A DNA stretch of 44,762 bases. Source: JAWLEV01 sp046538105 (GTDB lineage: Bacteria > Chloroflexota > Anaerolineae > UBA1429). The notes below the pieces were generated by a model. The model was given only the letters and a program-made list of their open reading frames with translations. It was not told the DNA's origin and made no database searches. Location of the stretch: positions 1 through 44,762 of the forward strand of contig JBKHJO010000019.1 in the NCBI GenBank assembly GCA_046538105.1, in the 5' to 3' direction. Shown in pieces: positions 15,433-23,968 of this stretch (position 1 is its first letter; every line of letters starts with the position of its first letter). The position numbers and the translations under genes are program-made.

Positions 15433-16475
15433 AGTGCCTCCCGCAGATATCGGTAGCAGGCCTGAGCGGCCCGTTTGGCGTGAGCCACGGATTCGGCCAT
15501 GGATCGCGGCGCCTGGCAGCAGCCCGTCACAAACACGCCGGGGGCTATGGTGCTGGTCCCGTCGGCCTCGGTGGCAAAGAATCCGTAGGGACCGCGATTG
15601 AGGCCAAATTGCCGCGCCACCTCCGCGGCGTCCGCCCTGGGCCGCATGCCCGTGGAGAGCACGATCAGGTCGTATGCCACCTCTTTTCGCTCCCCCGTCA
15701 GCGCATCCTCGTACACGAAAAGTCCCTCTTTGGGATCCGTGGGAGAGGCCTCGATGACGGCGGGCAGACCGCTGACCACCCCTACGCCCTCTTCCATAGC
15801 GGCGTGCCACGCGGGGGCGATATCGCGCCCGCCGGTCTGCATATCCATCTTGTGGATGGTTATCTCGACCTCGGGGAGGTGGGATTTGAGGAGCCGGGCC
15901 AGGCGCAGGGCGTAGCGGCAGCAGACCTGGGAGCAGTAGCCGCGTCCCGCGTGCTCGTCCCGGGAGCCCACACATTGGATAAAGGCCACGCGTTCGAGGC
16001 CCCTCCCATCGTAGGCCGCCTGCCCCTCCTCTTTGATGTGTCGTTCCATTTCCTCACCGGTGGTCACGGCGGGGACGGCGCCATAGCCATACGGCCCCTT
16101 GCTCAGGGCGTCGATGTGATCAAAACCCGTGGCCAGGATCACGGCGTCGGCATGTACAGGATCGAGAGTGGTTTGGGGAGAGGATAGATGAATGTGAAAT
16201 TCTCCGTTCACCCTATTTACCTGTGTCACGATGGTCTCGGTCAGCACGTCGATGTCGGGGCTTTGTCTCACGGCCTCTATGTGAGGAGGCAGCAGACAGC
16301 CGCCGCAGAGTTGGCATTCACCATCAATGGCCTTGCAGCACACGGTGAGGGCATGGCCACCAAGCACGGCTTTGCGTTCGATCAGGGTGATGTGGACGCC
16401 ACGCCCGGCCAAGTTTGAGGCGGCCGTCAAACCCGCTATGCCGCCGCCTATGACGATACTCGACCTGGGCTGCAT
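15429..16475 (-). CDS. Short HdrA-like flavoprotein, FAD module only
   Basis: A 348-residue HdrA-like FAD protein and the first gene of the long operon. It has GGGIAGLTAASNLAGRG (about 11-27), a cysteine loop ECQLCGGCLLPP (54-65), IQCVGSRD (167-174) and YCSQVCCRYA (181-190). The closing FAD segment is FVTGCCQAPRSMAES near 310-325. It lacks the N-terminal CHCG domain and the ferredoxin domain of full HdrA; the latter is supplied by the next gene. AAGGAGG lies only 3 nt before ATG 16475, with GTG directly before it as an alternative start. The pair mirrors the two HdrA modules fused in the giant protein. Confidence 0.85.
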   Translation of the reverse strand: MQPRSSIVIGGGIAGLTAASNLAGRGVHITLIERKAVLGGHALTVCCKAIDGECQLCGGCLLPPHIEAVRQSPDIDVLTETIVTQVNRVNGEFHIHLSSPQTTLDPVHADAVILATGFDHIDALSKGPYGYGAVPAVTTGEEMERHIKEEGQAAYDGRGLERVAFIQCVGSRDEHAGRGYCSQVCCRYALRLARLLKSHLPEVEITIHKMDMQTGGRDIAPAWHAAMEEGVGVVSGLPAVIEASPTDPKEGLFVYEDALTGERKEVAYDLIVLSTGMRPRADAAEVARQFGLNRGPYGFFATEADGTSTIAPGVFVTGCCQAPRSMAESVAHAKRAAQACYRYLREAL

Positions 16476-16589
16476 CACCCTCCTTTATCTCACAAGTATT
16501 TCGGTGTGACAGTGTTTGGGCGCCCGTCGGCGCGGCGACTCATACGACAGACCATAAAAAAGACAAAGTTACTCTTATTACTAATCTTT

Positions 16590-16617
16590 ATTATACGAGA
16601 AACGGAATCCCGGTCAA
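16590..16617 (-). promoter_or_regulatory. Sigma-70-type promoter of the hdr/met/flox operon
   Basis: On the minus strand TTGACC (16617-16612) and a perfect TATAAT (16595-16590) are 16 nt apart. A start near 16583 would give a leader of about 108 nt before the first HdrA-like gene. The sequence around it is AT-rich, unlike the flanking coding DNA. No recognised riboswitch was seen in the leader. Confidence 0.55.
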
Positions 16618-16635
16618 TTTCCGAGAGGCATTGAA

Positions 16636-17304
16636 TCATGACAGACGACACAGCCTCACCCGGGGGAGCACCTCTCGCAGATCGTGCAGGCCGAGGGGAC
16701 CCGTGCGCAGGATGAGAGGGGGATCTTGGGTCAGGTCCAGGATGGTGGAGGCCATACCTCCCGGGCATTCTCCCCCATCGATGACGAGGGAGACGCGTCC
16801 CTTTAGGTCGTCCAGGGCCTCCTGGGCCGTCGTCGCGGCGGGACGGCCGGATAGGTTCGCGCTGGTCACCGCCAGGCTGCCTCCCGCCTTCTCTATCAAT
16901 TCCAGGGCCCAGGGGTGCGCTGGCATACGCACGGCGATGGTATTGCCGCCTGCACAGAGGATAGAGGGGACAGCGGGACGGCGTGGAAGGATGAGGGTCA
17001 ACCCGCCAGGCCAGAACTGATCTACGACTTTTTCAAAGGAGAGGGGGACATCTTGTGCCACCTCGTGGGTATACTTTGGTGCAGATACCAGGACGGGGAT
17101 GGGCATCTCTTTAGGGCGGCGTTTCGCCCGGTAAAGGCGGGCGATGGCCTCCGACTGCCAGAGGTCGCAGCCCACCCCATAGACGGTATCGGTGGGAAAG
17201 ACCACGCTTTTACCCTCGCGCAGCGCTTTCAGGGTTTTGGAGAGGGTGCCTTCCTCCGTGGAGGTGCATATGTGGGTGATACATCTTTTCTCAGAGTCTG
17301 CCAT
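16636..17304 (-). CDS. tsaC: L-threonylcarbamoyladenylate synthase (Sua5/YrdC/YwlC family)
   Basis: This enzyme makes threonylcarbamoyl-AMP for the t6A37 modification of ANN-decoding tRNAs. The 222 residues form a single YrdC domain without the C-terminal Sua5 extension. Recognisable segments are FPTDTVYGVGCDL (about 36-48), AKRRPKEMPIPVLV (61-74), FWPGGLTLIL (about 97-106), the RMPAHPW loop and SANLSGRPA near 146-154. GAGGAG lies 6 nt before the ATG at 17304, supporting a start that overlaps prmC by 14 nt. The order prfA-prmC-tsaC is common in bacteria and forms a translation-related operon. Confidence 0.95.
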   Translation of the reverse strand: MADSEKRCITHICTSTEEGTLSKTLKALREGKSVVFPTDTVYGVGCDLWQSEAIARLYRAKRRPKEMPIPVLVSAPKYTHEVAQDVPLSFEKVVDQFWPGGLTLILPRRPAVPSILCAGGNTIAVRMPAHPWALELIEKAGGSLAVTSANLSGRPAATTAQEALDDLKGRVSLVIDGGECPGGMASTILDLTQDPPLILRTGPLGLHDLREVLPRVRLCRLS

Positions 17305-18160
17305 CTTGTTCTCCTCGCTTTATCTCCACCACGCGATCCCGCCCGGTAAAATCCTGCAAAATGCTCACGCACGCCCCAGAAAGAGCCTCATACACCATCT
17401 CCATCACGGCTTCCCCCTGGCGGGGATCGATCTCCAGCAGGAAAAGGCCGGGGTGTGCCAGCCTTTGTGCGACCTGAAAAATGAGACGACGCACGACCTC
17501 GAGCCCCCGTTCGCCGCCGTCCAGGGCCCTGTGGGGCTCATATCCGGCCACGTTGGCAGGCAGCGAGGGGATCTCCTCGCGGGGAATATAGGGCAGGTTG
17601 GCCACGATGAGGTCAAATGGGCCCCACAGCGCGTGCAGGAGGTCTCCGCAGATCAGGGTAATGCGATCCTGAAGGTGATAGCGCTGCACGTTGCGCGCGG
17701 CCACATGCAGGGCCTCGAAGGAGATGTCCACGGCCCAGACGCGTGCATCGGGCAGGTGGCGCGCCAGAACTATGGCCAGAGCGCCGCTTCCCGTGCCCAC
17801 GTCCGCCACGCGGAGGGATGAACGATCCTGTTCTTGCCACCAGGCCCTGGCAGCCTCGATCAGGTGTTCGCTCTCCGGACGGGGGATGAGGACGTTTTCG
17901 TCGACGTACAGATCCACATCGTAAAAGGCCCGCTGACCTGTCAGATAGGCCACGGGCTCGTGATCCAGCCGCCGCTGGACCAGTGCTCTATAGTACGATG
18001 CACTGTTGGGGGCAAGAAGATCATAGAGGTGGATATACAGTTCAGAGCGGGTCAGGCCGAGGACGTGGCCGAGGAGGATCTGTGCTTCCAGTTGCGGCGC
18101 GCCAATTTCCTGAGCGGCAAAGAGACCCGCCGCCCAGCGCAGGGCTTCCCCGATGGTCAT
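17291..18160 (-). CDS. prmC: Peptide chain release factor N5-glutamine methyltransferase
   Basis: PrmC (HemK) methylates the glutamine of the GGQ motif in RF1 and RF2 using S-adenosylmethionine. The SAM motif VADVGTGSGALAIVLA and the catalytic NLPY are both visible, as is FYDVDLYVDENVLIPRPESE, the substrate-binding segment. I place the start at ATG 18160 (MTIGEALRWAA), where family homology begins, giving 289 residues. An in-frame ATG at 18220 adds 20 residues without a ribosome site. It sits directly downstream of prfA, its substrate gene. Confidence 0.94.
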   Translation of the reverse strand: MTIGEALRWAAGLFAAQEIGAPQLEAQILLGHVLGLTRSELYIHLYDLLAPNSASYYRALVQRRLDHEPVAYLTGQRAFYDVDLYVDENVLIPRPESEHLIEAARAWWQEQDRSSLRVADVGTGSGALAIVLARHLPDARVWAVDISFEALHVAARNVQRYHLQDRITLICGDLLHALWGPFDLIVANLPYIPREEIPSLPANVAGYEPHRALDGGERGLEVVRRLIFQVAQRLAHPGLFLLEIDPRQGEAVMEMVYEALSGACVSILQDFTGRDRVVEIKRGEQDGRL

Positions 18161-18278
18161 TCCCTCGCTCGTGTTTTTGCCAGTCCCGTCATCTGTATAT
18201 AACTTGGCCTTACAATCCATCTGCTGGTTGTATTCTCGGTTAAAGAGTTTTCTATATAAAGAGGTGGCAGCGCTGAGA

Positions 18279-19349
18279 TCAGACGGCCTGCTTTGCCAGT
18301 TGCTCTTGTTGCTCGTTCTCGATGAGGCCCTCGATAAAGGGATCCAGATCGCCGGACAGCACCTCCTCCAGTTGGTGCACGGACATGCCGATGCGATGAT
18401 CCGTCACGCGGTTCTGTGGAAAGTTATAGGTGCGGATCTTTTCGCTACGGTCTGCCGATCCCACCTGTTTGCGGCGCGCCTCGTCGATCTCGTTCATCTG
18501 GCGCTCGTATTCCATGTCATAGATACGGGCCCGCAGGATGGACATGGCCCGCTCCCGATTCTGGCGCTGGGAGCGTTCGTCCTGGCACTGCACAACGATC
18601 CCTGTAGGCTCGTGGGTGATGCGCACCGCCGACTCGATCTTGTTGACGCTCTGCCCGCCGTGGCCTCCAGCGCGGTAGACATCGACGCGCAGGTCTTCTG
18701 AATTGATGTTCACCTCGACATCGTCCACCTCGGGCAGCACGGCCACCGTGGCGGTGGAGGTATGGATGCGTCCGCTGGATTCGGTGACGGGGACCCGCTG
18801 CACCCGATGTACCCCCCGCTCATATTTGAGTCGGGAGAAGGCCCCCTCGCCCTTGACCTGAAAGATGATCTCCTTGAATCCCCCGATGCCCGTCTCATTG
18901 GTGCTCAATACCTCGGTTTTCCAGCCCCGTTCGTCGGCGTATAGGTTGTACATGCGGAAAAGGTCGGCGGCAAAGAGGGCCGCCTCATCGCCTCCCGTGC
19001 CAGCGCGAATCTCCACGATCACGCCACGCTCGTCGCGAGGGTCCTTGGGAAGGAGTAGATACCTGAGTTTCTCCTCCAGTTCGTCTACTTGTTCCTGAAG
19101 GTGGTCGACCTCTTCCCTGATCATGGCGCGCATCTCGGAGCCATTCTCCTCGTTCAACATGGCCCGGGTATCCTCCAATTCCGCCTTGAAATCCTGATAT
19201 TGACGATATGTCTCGACGATATCGATGATCTCGGCACGCTCTTGAGCATACATGCGGATCTTTTGGGAATCCTGGGCCACCTCTGGCGAGGCGAGCAATC
19301 TATTCAATTCTTCATAACGTTCAACGATATCTTTTGCTTTTTCAAACAT
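18279..19349 (-). CDS. prfA: Peptide chain release factor 1
   Basis: RF1 recognises UAA and UAG and releases the finished peptide. The 356 residues match the family. The tripeptide anticodon region reads RVPVTESSGRIHTS, so PxT identifies RF1, not RF2 (SPF). The catalytic GGQ appears in AGGHGGQSVNKIES. GAGGT lies 6 nt before the ATG. It is first in prfA-prmC-tsaC, whose products act on translation termination and tRNA modification. Confidence 0.97.
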   Translation of the reverse strand: MFEKAKDIVERYEELNRLLASPEVAQDSQKIRMYAQERAEIIDIVETYRQYQDFKAELEDTRAMLNEENGSEMRAMIREEVDHLQEQVDELEEKLRYLLLPKDPRDERGVIVEIRAGTGGDEAALFAADLFRMYNLYADERGWKTEVLSTNETGIGGFKEIIFQVKGEGAFSRLKYERGVHRVQRVPVTESSGRIHTSTATVAVLPEVDDVEVNINSEDLRVDVYRAGGHGGQSVNKIESAVRITHEPTGIVVQCQDERSQRQNRERAMSILRARIYDMEYERQMNEIDEARRKQVGSADRSEKIRTYNFPQNRVTDHRIGMSVHQLEEVLSGDLDPFIEGLIENEQQEQLAKQAV

Positions 19350-19385
19350 TCTGTACCTCAGATGTTACAGGACTTTCGACTTTAT

Positions 19386-19391
19386 ATTATA
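19386..19391 (-). promoter_or_regulatory. Candidate -10 element upstream of prfA
   Basis: A perfect TATAAT lies on the minus strand about 37 nt before the prfA start, inside a short AT-rich stretch. The -35 region at the right distance is poor (CTTTCC), so the call rests on the -10 alone. The rest of 19392-19597 shows only a 6-bp inverted repeat at 19574-19579/19590-19595. Confidence 0.3.
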
Positions 19392-19597
19392 TCAGTTTGT
19401 GCCAGGAGGGAAAGATCGGCGTCATCGCCATTGCCCAACGGCCTTAAAGTTCGGGGGGATGTGCGTCAGTCATTTCACGCGTTCGTCGAGGTGCATTGTC
19501 ACGCGTTAACGGTGGATGTCTTGGGGGTCCCGGTCGAGGATCGGGTATACCCTGTCTAGCCGGAGAGATAGGCCCTCCCATCGCTTTAAGGGAGGAT

Positions 19598-20098
19598 TCA
19601 GTCCCCCCCGCTTTGCAGGAATCGGATACTCTGACTCAGCCCTACCACAGCAAGCAGCGCCAATAACAGTATTATATAGAAATCAAGTTGTATCTCGATT
19701 GCCAGGGCGGCTCCGCCGAATATCAGGCTTGACGCGTTCACGGCTACCAGGCGCCCCATGTGACGTCGTCTCAGGTGATGAGCCTCTTCGATCCGTCCCA
19801 CGCTGTTCACGCGTCGGGCAAAGTGGTCCAGGTCCCACGCGGAAAGCGCCAATACGACGCCAAGGAGAAACAAGCCGGGGGCTAATCCCAACCAAAGAGC
19901 CACCATAGCCGCCCCTACAAAGCAAACCAGTGCCAGGGGGGCGATCCAGGGCCAATCGCGTCGCTGGCCGAGCAGCCAGAGCGAGCCCACGGCTATGCTC
20001 ATCAGCGCTCCGATCCAGAGACCGCCGAGGCCGTACCCTAGGGCCGTTATGAGGGCGGCAAGTATAGTGCAGGCAACTAAGATTTTGGTAATCATCAT
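19598..20098 (-). CDS. Small integral membrane protein of unknown function
   Basis: About 166 residues from the ATG at 20098 (a TTG at 20107 would add three). The protein is strongly hydrophobic, with likely membrane segments near residues 3-25, 27-45, 53-95 (two or more) and 125-160. No catalytic motif is seen. It ends the MoxR/DUF58/DUF4129 operon, 84 nt after the DUF58 gene, and has no clear ribosome site. I cannot name the family. The context suggests a membrane accessory of that operon, which is inferred from position only. Confidence 0.6.
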   Translation of the reverse strand: MMITKILVACTILAALITALGYGLGGLWIGALMSIAVGSLWLLGQRRDWPWIAPLALVCFVGAAMVALWLGLAPGLFLLGVVLALSAWDLDHFARRVNSVGRIEEAHHLRRRHMGRLVAVNASSLIFGGAALAIEIQLDFYIILLLALLAVVGLSQSIRFLQSGGD

Positions 20099-20182
20099 CA
20101 GTGTCAATCGATAAGAGATTCTATATTCGGGTCTTTGGGGCAGTGCCGCTTTTCACAACTGTCATACTGGACATTGATCGTG

Positions 20183-21463
20183 CTACACCTTGATGGCACG
20201 GGACCGGCGCGGCTGCCGACTGAGCGACGTATGAATTGCCCGATCGAAAGGTTGATTCACCTGCCAATCCACGGTGCGGATGCCGGCCCGCCGAATCTTG
20301 TGCAACAACAGGGCTCGTTCCAGGCGCGCGATACGCGTTGCCAGGGATATGGGGCGTCGTGGCGGCAGCGCGTCGGCCTCAAAGGTGACCGGATCCGGAC
20401 TGACCACCAGGACCTCGTATCCGCGGGCGCAAAGCCGGATGAGGGGTTGTAAATCGTCCCTACAGAGCGGACTGATCATGACGATCTGGGATCGTGCAGG
20501 GAAACGGCGGGTGGGAATATAATCCAGGTTCTCAAAGACCATGCTCTCACCGGTCTCGGCCCTGGCAAGGGTCCGTAAGATGCGCTCCCGCTGGACCTTA
20601 CCATAGCCGGGAAAGGTCCAGTCCAGAAAACCTCCATAGACGAGCAGGCCAACCCGGTTGCCATCGTTTAAAAAGGTATCGGCCAGCGATGCCGTGGCGC
20701 GAACGGCGTACTCGAAGAGATGTCTCTCCTCTGATTGGACGTTGGTACGTTCGCGAGCATCCAGGATCAGTCCCACATCGGTGATACGTTCTCGTTCAAA
20801 CTCGTTGCTAAAGAGATCGGGAATATGACGGGCGCTCGCCCGCCAGTTGATCCAACGCAGAGAGTCGCCGGGCTGATAATCCCGCACGCCAAAGAATTCT
20901 ACCCCGGATCCGCCCCGGCGGGCGGGGACAGGGCCGACATACGATAGGGTTCGGAGCGGACGTATCATAACCCGTCGCAGTCTTGGAATCTCTGGAAGGA
21001 TGGTGATGTGACCGGATGTGGACAGCGTCGCGTCCCGGGACAACAGGTCCAGATGATCGCTGGCCCTCACGCGAACATCCTGAAAGTCGATGGCCCCTCG
21101 CTTCCCGCGCACGGTGTACTCCAAGGCAATCGTCTCTCCAGGAGAGAGGGAGGTGAAAAGTTCCGTATCCCCATCCTGCAGTTCAAGGGAGGCGGGAAGG
21201 TGATCCCTGATGGTGACCGTCTCCAAAGCGGACCCTTTATTGGTGATGGAAAGTCGCACGACGATGGGCGTATCCTGGGATACACGATGGGCATCCAGAC
21301 TACGATGTACCTCCAGATTAAGGCTTTTTGGTCCATGGAGCAGAGCGGCTGCGAGGTATATGAGTGGAGGTATCATCAGTACCAGCAAGCCACCATGTAA
21401 CGTGGCAAGCCCCAGGAAGAGCATAGCGCTTACAAGCACAATCAACAGCAAAGGCCGCGACAT
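20183..21463 (-). CDS. DUF58 domain protein
   Basis: About 426 residues. Two membrane helices lie at the N-terminus (residues about 4-22 and 26-44). A beta-rich region follows, with conflict-domain-like repeats. The DUF58 core reads YQPGDSLRWINWRASARHIPDLFSNEFE in two stretches around 210-240, and a VWA-like remainder contains GLILDARE. DUF58 proteins nearly always sit beside a MoxR AAA ATPase. The gene overlaps the moxR stop; ATG 21463 and TTG 21469 are both possible starts. The role of these systems (chaperone-like assembly or envelope stress) is not defined well enough to assign a substrate. Confidence 0.85.
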   Translation of the reverse strand: MSRPLLLIVLVSAMLFLGLATLHGGLLVLMIPPLIYLAAALLHGPKSLNLEVHRSLDAHRVSQDTPIVVRLSITNKGSALETVTIRDHLPASLELQDGDTELFTSLSPGETIALEYTVRGKRGAIDFQDVRVRASDHLDLLSRDATLSTSGHITILPEIPRLRRVMIRPLRTLSYVGPVPARRGGSGVEFFGVRDYQPGDSLRWINWRASARHIPDLFSNEFERERITDVGLILDARERTNVQSEERHLFEYAVRATASLADTFLNDGNRVGLLVYGGFLDWTFPGYGKVQRERILRTLARAETGESMVFENLDYIPTRRFPARSQIVMISPLCRDDLQPLIRLCARGYEVLVVSPDPVTFEADALPPRRPISLATRIARLERALLLHKIRRAGIRTVDWQVNQPFDRAIHTSLSRQPRRSRAIKV

Positions 21464-21465
21464 AT

Positions 21466-22440
21466 TCAAGCATCCTCAATGACGGGGACGGGGACCGAGC
21501 GGGCGATGGATAAGAGTATATTATGGGCGGCGTCCTGTTCCATCCAGAGGTCCGGTTCGAGGATCAGTCGGTGGATGAGGGCGGGGGTGATAAAGATTTT
21601 GATGTCGTCGGGAAGGACATAGTCTCGCCCTCGTAGGGCAGCGCGCGCGCGGCTCAGTTTCAGCAGCGCCAAGGCCCCCCTGGGGCTGGCCCCCACCGCT
21701 ATCTCGCGGTGTTGGCGGGTCCTTGTCGTCAGGGTGACGATATACTCCTCCAGATCGGGGTTGATGTGAACGTCCTCCACGGCCTCGCGCATGGCCAGGA
21801 CTTTGTCGGGGTCAGTCACCTGATGCAGATCGAACTCGTCCTGGCGTCGCTCTCGTCGTCGTCGCAAGATCTCCTGTTCCTCATCCGGTGTGGGATAGCC
21901 AACGGGGAGCCGCATGACAAAGCGGTCCAGTTGGGCCTCGGGCAGGGGGAAGGTTCCCTCGTATTCGATGGGGTTCTGCGTGGCGACCACGAAGAAAGGC
22001 TCGGGAAGTTTCATCGTTTCGCCCTCCAGGGTGACCTGGAATTCCTGCATGGCCTCCAAGAGCGCAGCCTGGGTCTTGGGCGAGGCGCGGTTTATCTCAT
22101 CGGCCAGGACGATGTTGGCGAAAATGGGCCCTTTACGCATCACGAAGCGAAAGGTCTCCACGTCCGGGGCACGCTCATAGACGTAACCGCCGGTGATGTC
22201 GCCGGGGAGGAGGTCGGGGGTGAACTGGATGCGTTTGAAATCCAGGCCCAGGGCGGTGGCAAAGCTCTTGGCGATAAGGGTCTTGGCCAGTCCTGGATAG
22301 TCCTCCAGCAGGACGTGGCCCCCGGCCAGGACGGCGGCCATGATCTTTTCCAGCAACGGCCGTTTGCCCACGATGGCTCTTTCCACCTCGTGGATCACCT
22401 CTTCGGTCACCTTGGATACGTCGGTGATGTTCATCGTCAT
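21466..22440 (-). CDS. MoxR family AAA+ ATPase
   Basis: A 324-residue MoxR-type ATPase. Walker A is LLEDYPGLAKTLIAKS (near 41-56), Walker B and the glutamate switch region are VLADEINRASPKTQAALLEAMQE in pieces around 110-132, and sensor 1 is VVATQNPIE. AGGAG lies 7 nt before the ATG. It overlaps the DUF58 gene and the upstream membrane-protein gene by 4 nt each, so the operon is translationally coupled. MoxR ATPases are thought to remodel or activate partner proteins with VWA-like domains, such as the DUF58 protein here. Confidence 0.93.
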   Translation of the reverse strand: MTMNITDVSKVTEEVIHEVERAIVGKRPLLEKIMAAVLAGGHVLLEDYPGLAKTLIAKSFATALGLDFKRIQFTPDLLPGDITGGYVYERAPDVETFRFVMRKGPIFANIVLADEINRASPKTQAALLEAMQEFQVTLEGETMKLPEPFFVVATQNPIEYEGTFPLPEAQLDRFVMRLPVGYPTPDEEQEILRRRRERRQDEFDLHQVTDPDKVLAMREAVEDVHINPDLEEYIVTLTTRTRQHREIAVGASPRGALALLKLSRARAALRGRDYVLPDDIKIFITPALIHRLILEPDLWMEQDAAHNILLSIARSVPVPVIEDA

Positions 22441-23066
22441 CGTTGAACTCCTAATCGGTCTTCTAGAAATTGAACGACGCTTTCCAGATCGGCGTCGGGT
22501 GGGACAGAATGCACATTGCCCCGCAAAAGCCGCGCGATCCGGGCAAAGGAAGGGATACGGTTTGGGGGCAGTGCGCGGAGGGCCTGGGTTTGGAGGTAAA
22601 CTTGTACCTCCGGAGGGGCGTCCAACTCATCCAGGGCGTGTTGGAGCATCCCGGGCGTGGGTCGCTTGGAATGGCTCACCATCCCCACCAATAACTCTCC
22701 AAGCCGTCGCGCGACTTGATACTGGAAATAGTCCGAACGCTCGGCAAGTTCGATCTGCCTTGCCATCTCCTGGATCCGCCCCTGATGCCCTTTTCCCGCT
22801 TTGGGTGTGGTTTGCATGCGCCCTTTGTACTCGATGAGACTGCGCACGATGATCACCAGGGCAAAGGTCAAAAATATAGCCCAGAGCAGGGACTGGGAGA
22901 CGCTCTGTAGAAAGAGACGAGCGAGCCAGAGGATGTAGAGGAGGGGAACGACGACAAAGTCGCGGACGACATCCCTGAGGTTGTGCAACAAGAGGAGCGT
23001 CAGGAGGATCGTGAAAAACAGCGTCAGCCCGACAAGTAAAAGGCGCCTTCTCGTCTCTTCACTCAC
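22437..23066 (-). CDS. Membrane protein of the MoxR operon, unassigned
   Basis: A 209-residue protein starting at GTG within a GTGA overlap with the DUF4129 gene. Three hydrophobic segments lie near residues 8-28, 37-53 and 58-78, followed by a soluble, charged domain of about 130 residues rich in helices. I do not recognise a named family or catalytic motif. Comparable MoxR operons often hold a small membrane protein at this place. It is coupled at both ends (stop overlaps moxR), so it is probably stoichiometric with the other products. Confidence 0.75.
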   Translation of the reverse strand: MSEETRRRLLLVGLTLFFTILLTLLLLHNLRDVVRDFVVVPLLYILWLARLFLQSVSQSLLWAIFLTFALVIIVRSLIEYKGRMQTTPKAGKGHQGRIQEMARQIELAERSDYFQYQVARRLGELLVGMVSHSKRPTPGMLQHALDELDAPPEVQVYLQTQALRALPPNRIPSFARIARLLRGNVHSVPPDADLESVVQFLEDRLGVQR

Positions 23067-23968
23067 GGTGATTCCCTGCAGAACTCGACGATGGCGGTGA
23101 GGGATGCGATGGCCTGATCCTCCTCTCGCTCACTGGGGTTCTTGTCCCCATAGCGAACCCTTTCAAAGAGCCGGGTGAGCCGCTGAATCTGCTCGGGCGG
23201 GAGCCCTATTTCCTCCAGGCGGGTCTCAAACTCTCTTGGGGTCATGGCCCGTTGTCGGTGGATGCCCCGCTGTTCCCTCAGGATTCGCGTCATCTCAAAG
23301 TAGCAGCGGGTGACGGCGTCGTTCAGATCGACGCCAGATCGCACTGCCCCGATGGCCTCCTGAGCCTCCTGCGCCAACTGCTCCATGGGGGGTATATCCT
23401 CTACCGTTCGTACAGAACGGCGAGTATGGGCATGCTGCCAGATGAACCAGACGATGGCCACGACCGCTGCAGCAAGGAACAGAGCGAGGAGGATATTTAC
23501 GGCCAAGATGAGCCCCGGCGATGGCTCGGCGGTGAACTCGGTGTCGGGAGCCGGCAAGGTCCCGTCAGGCACTTTTCCTGGTACCTCCTCGCCGAATTCC
23601 ATCTCCTCTTCGATGCCCTCTACCATGGGGCGCAGGAGCATCAGCAGAAAAGTGATCACGAGCACCGTTATGAGGGTCCCGAGGGCGCGTTTTCTGGACT
23701 CAGGGGATATGATGAGATAGATGATGGCAAAGGGTAAAAGGACGAGGGTAAAGGTAAAGATGGCCCTGAGCAGGATGTCAATGATCTCTCCGTGGGGCAT
23801 GGGCGGGATCTCTTCCCTTTCTCCTGGCATCCCCCGCATCTCTTCCGGCAGTATGAGGGGCTCGCCGGGACGCAGTTCAAGGGCAGGGAGGCTGATGGCC
23901 AGCAGGGCTATGGCCGCGATGGCGGCGCCCAAGAGCAGGAGGACCCATATCTTGTTATCTCTGTTCAT
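23063..23968 (-). CDS. DUF4129 domain membrane protein
   Basis: About 301 residues from ATG 23968, chosen because AAGGA lies 7 nt upstream and a hydrophobic signal anchor (VLLLLGAAIAAIALLAISL) follows at once. Further membrane segments lie near 65-85, 95-115 and 158-180. The C-terminal DUF4129 domain holds RCYFEMTRILREQRGIHRQ and the MTPREFETRL motif. DUF4129 is often fused to a transglutaminase; none is attached here. It is the first gene of the MoxR operon. Confidence 0.82.
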   Translation of the reverse strand: MNRDNKIWVLLLLGAAIAAIALLAISLPALELRPGEPLILPEEMRGMPGEREEIPPMPHGEIIDILLRAIFTFTLVLLPFAIIYLIISPESRKRALGTLITVLVITFLLMLLRPMVEGIEEEMEFGEEVPGKVPDGTLPAPDTEFTAEPSPGLILAVNILLALFLAAAVVAIVWFIWQHAHTRRSVRTVEDIPPMEQLAQEAQEAIGAVRSGVDLNDAVTRCYFEMTRILREQRGIHRQRAMTPREFETRLEEIGLPPEQIQRLTRLFERVRYGDKNPSEREEDQAIASLTAIVEFCRESP

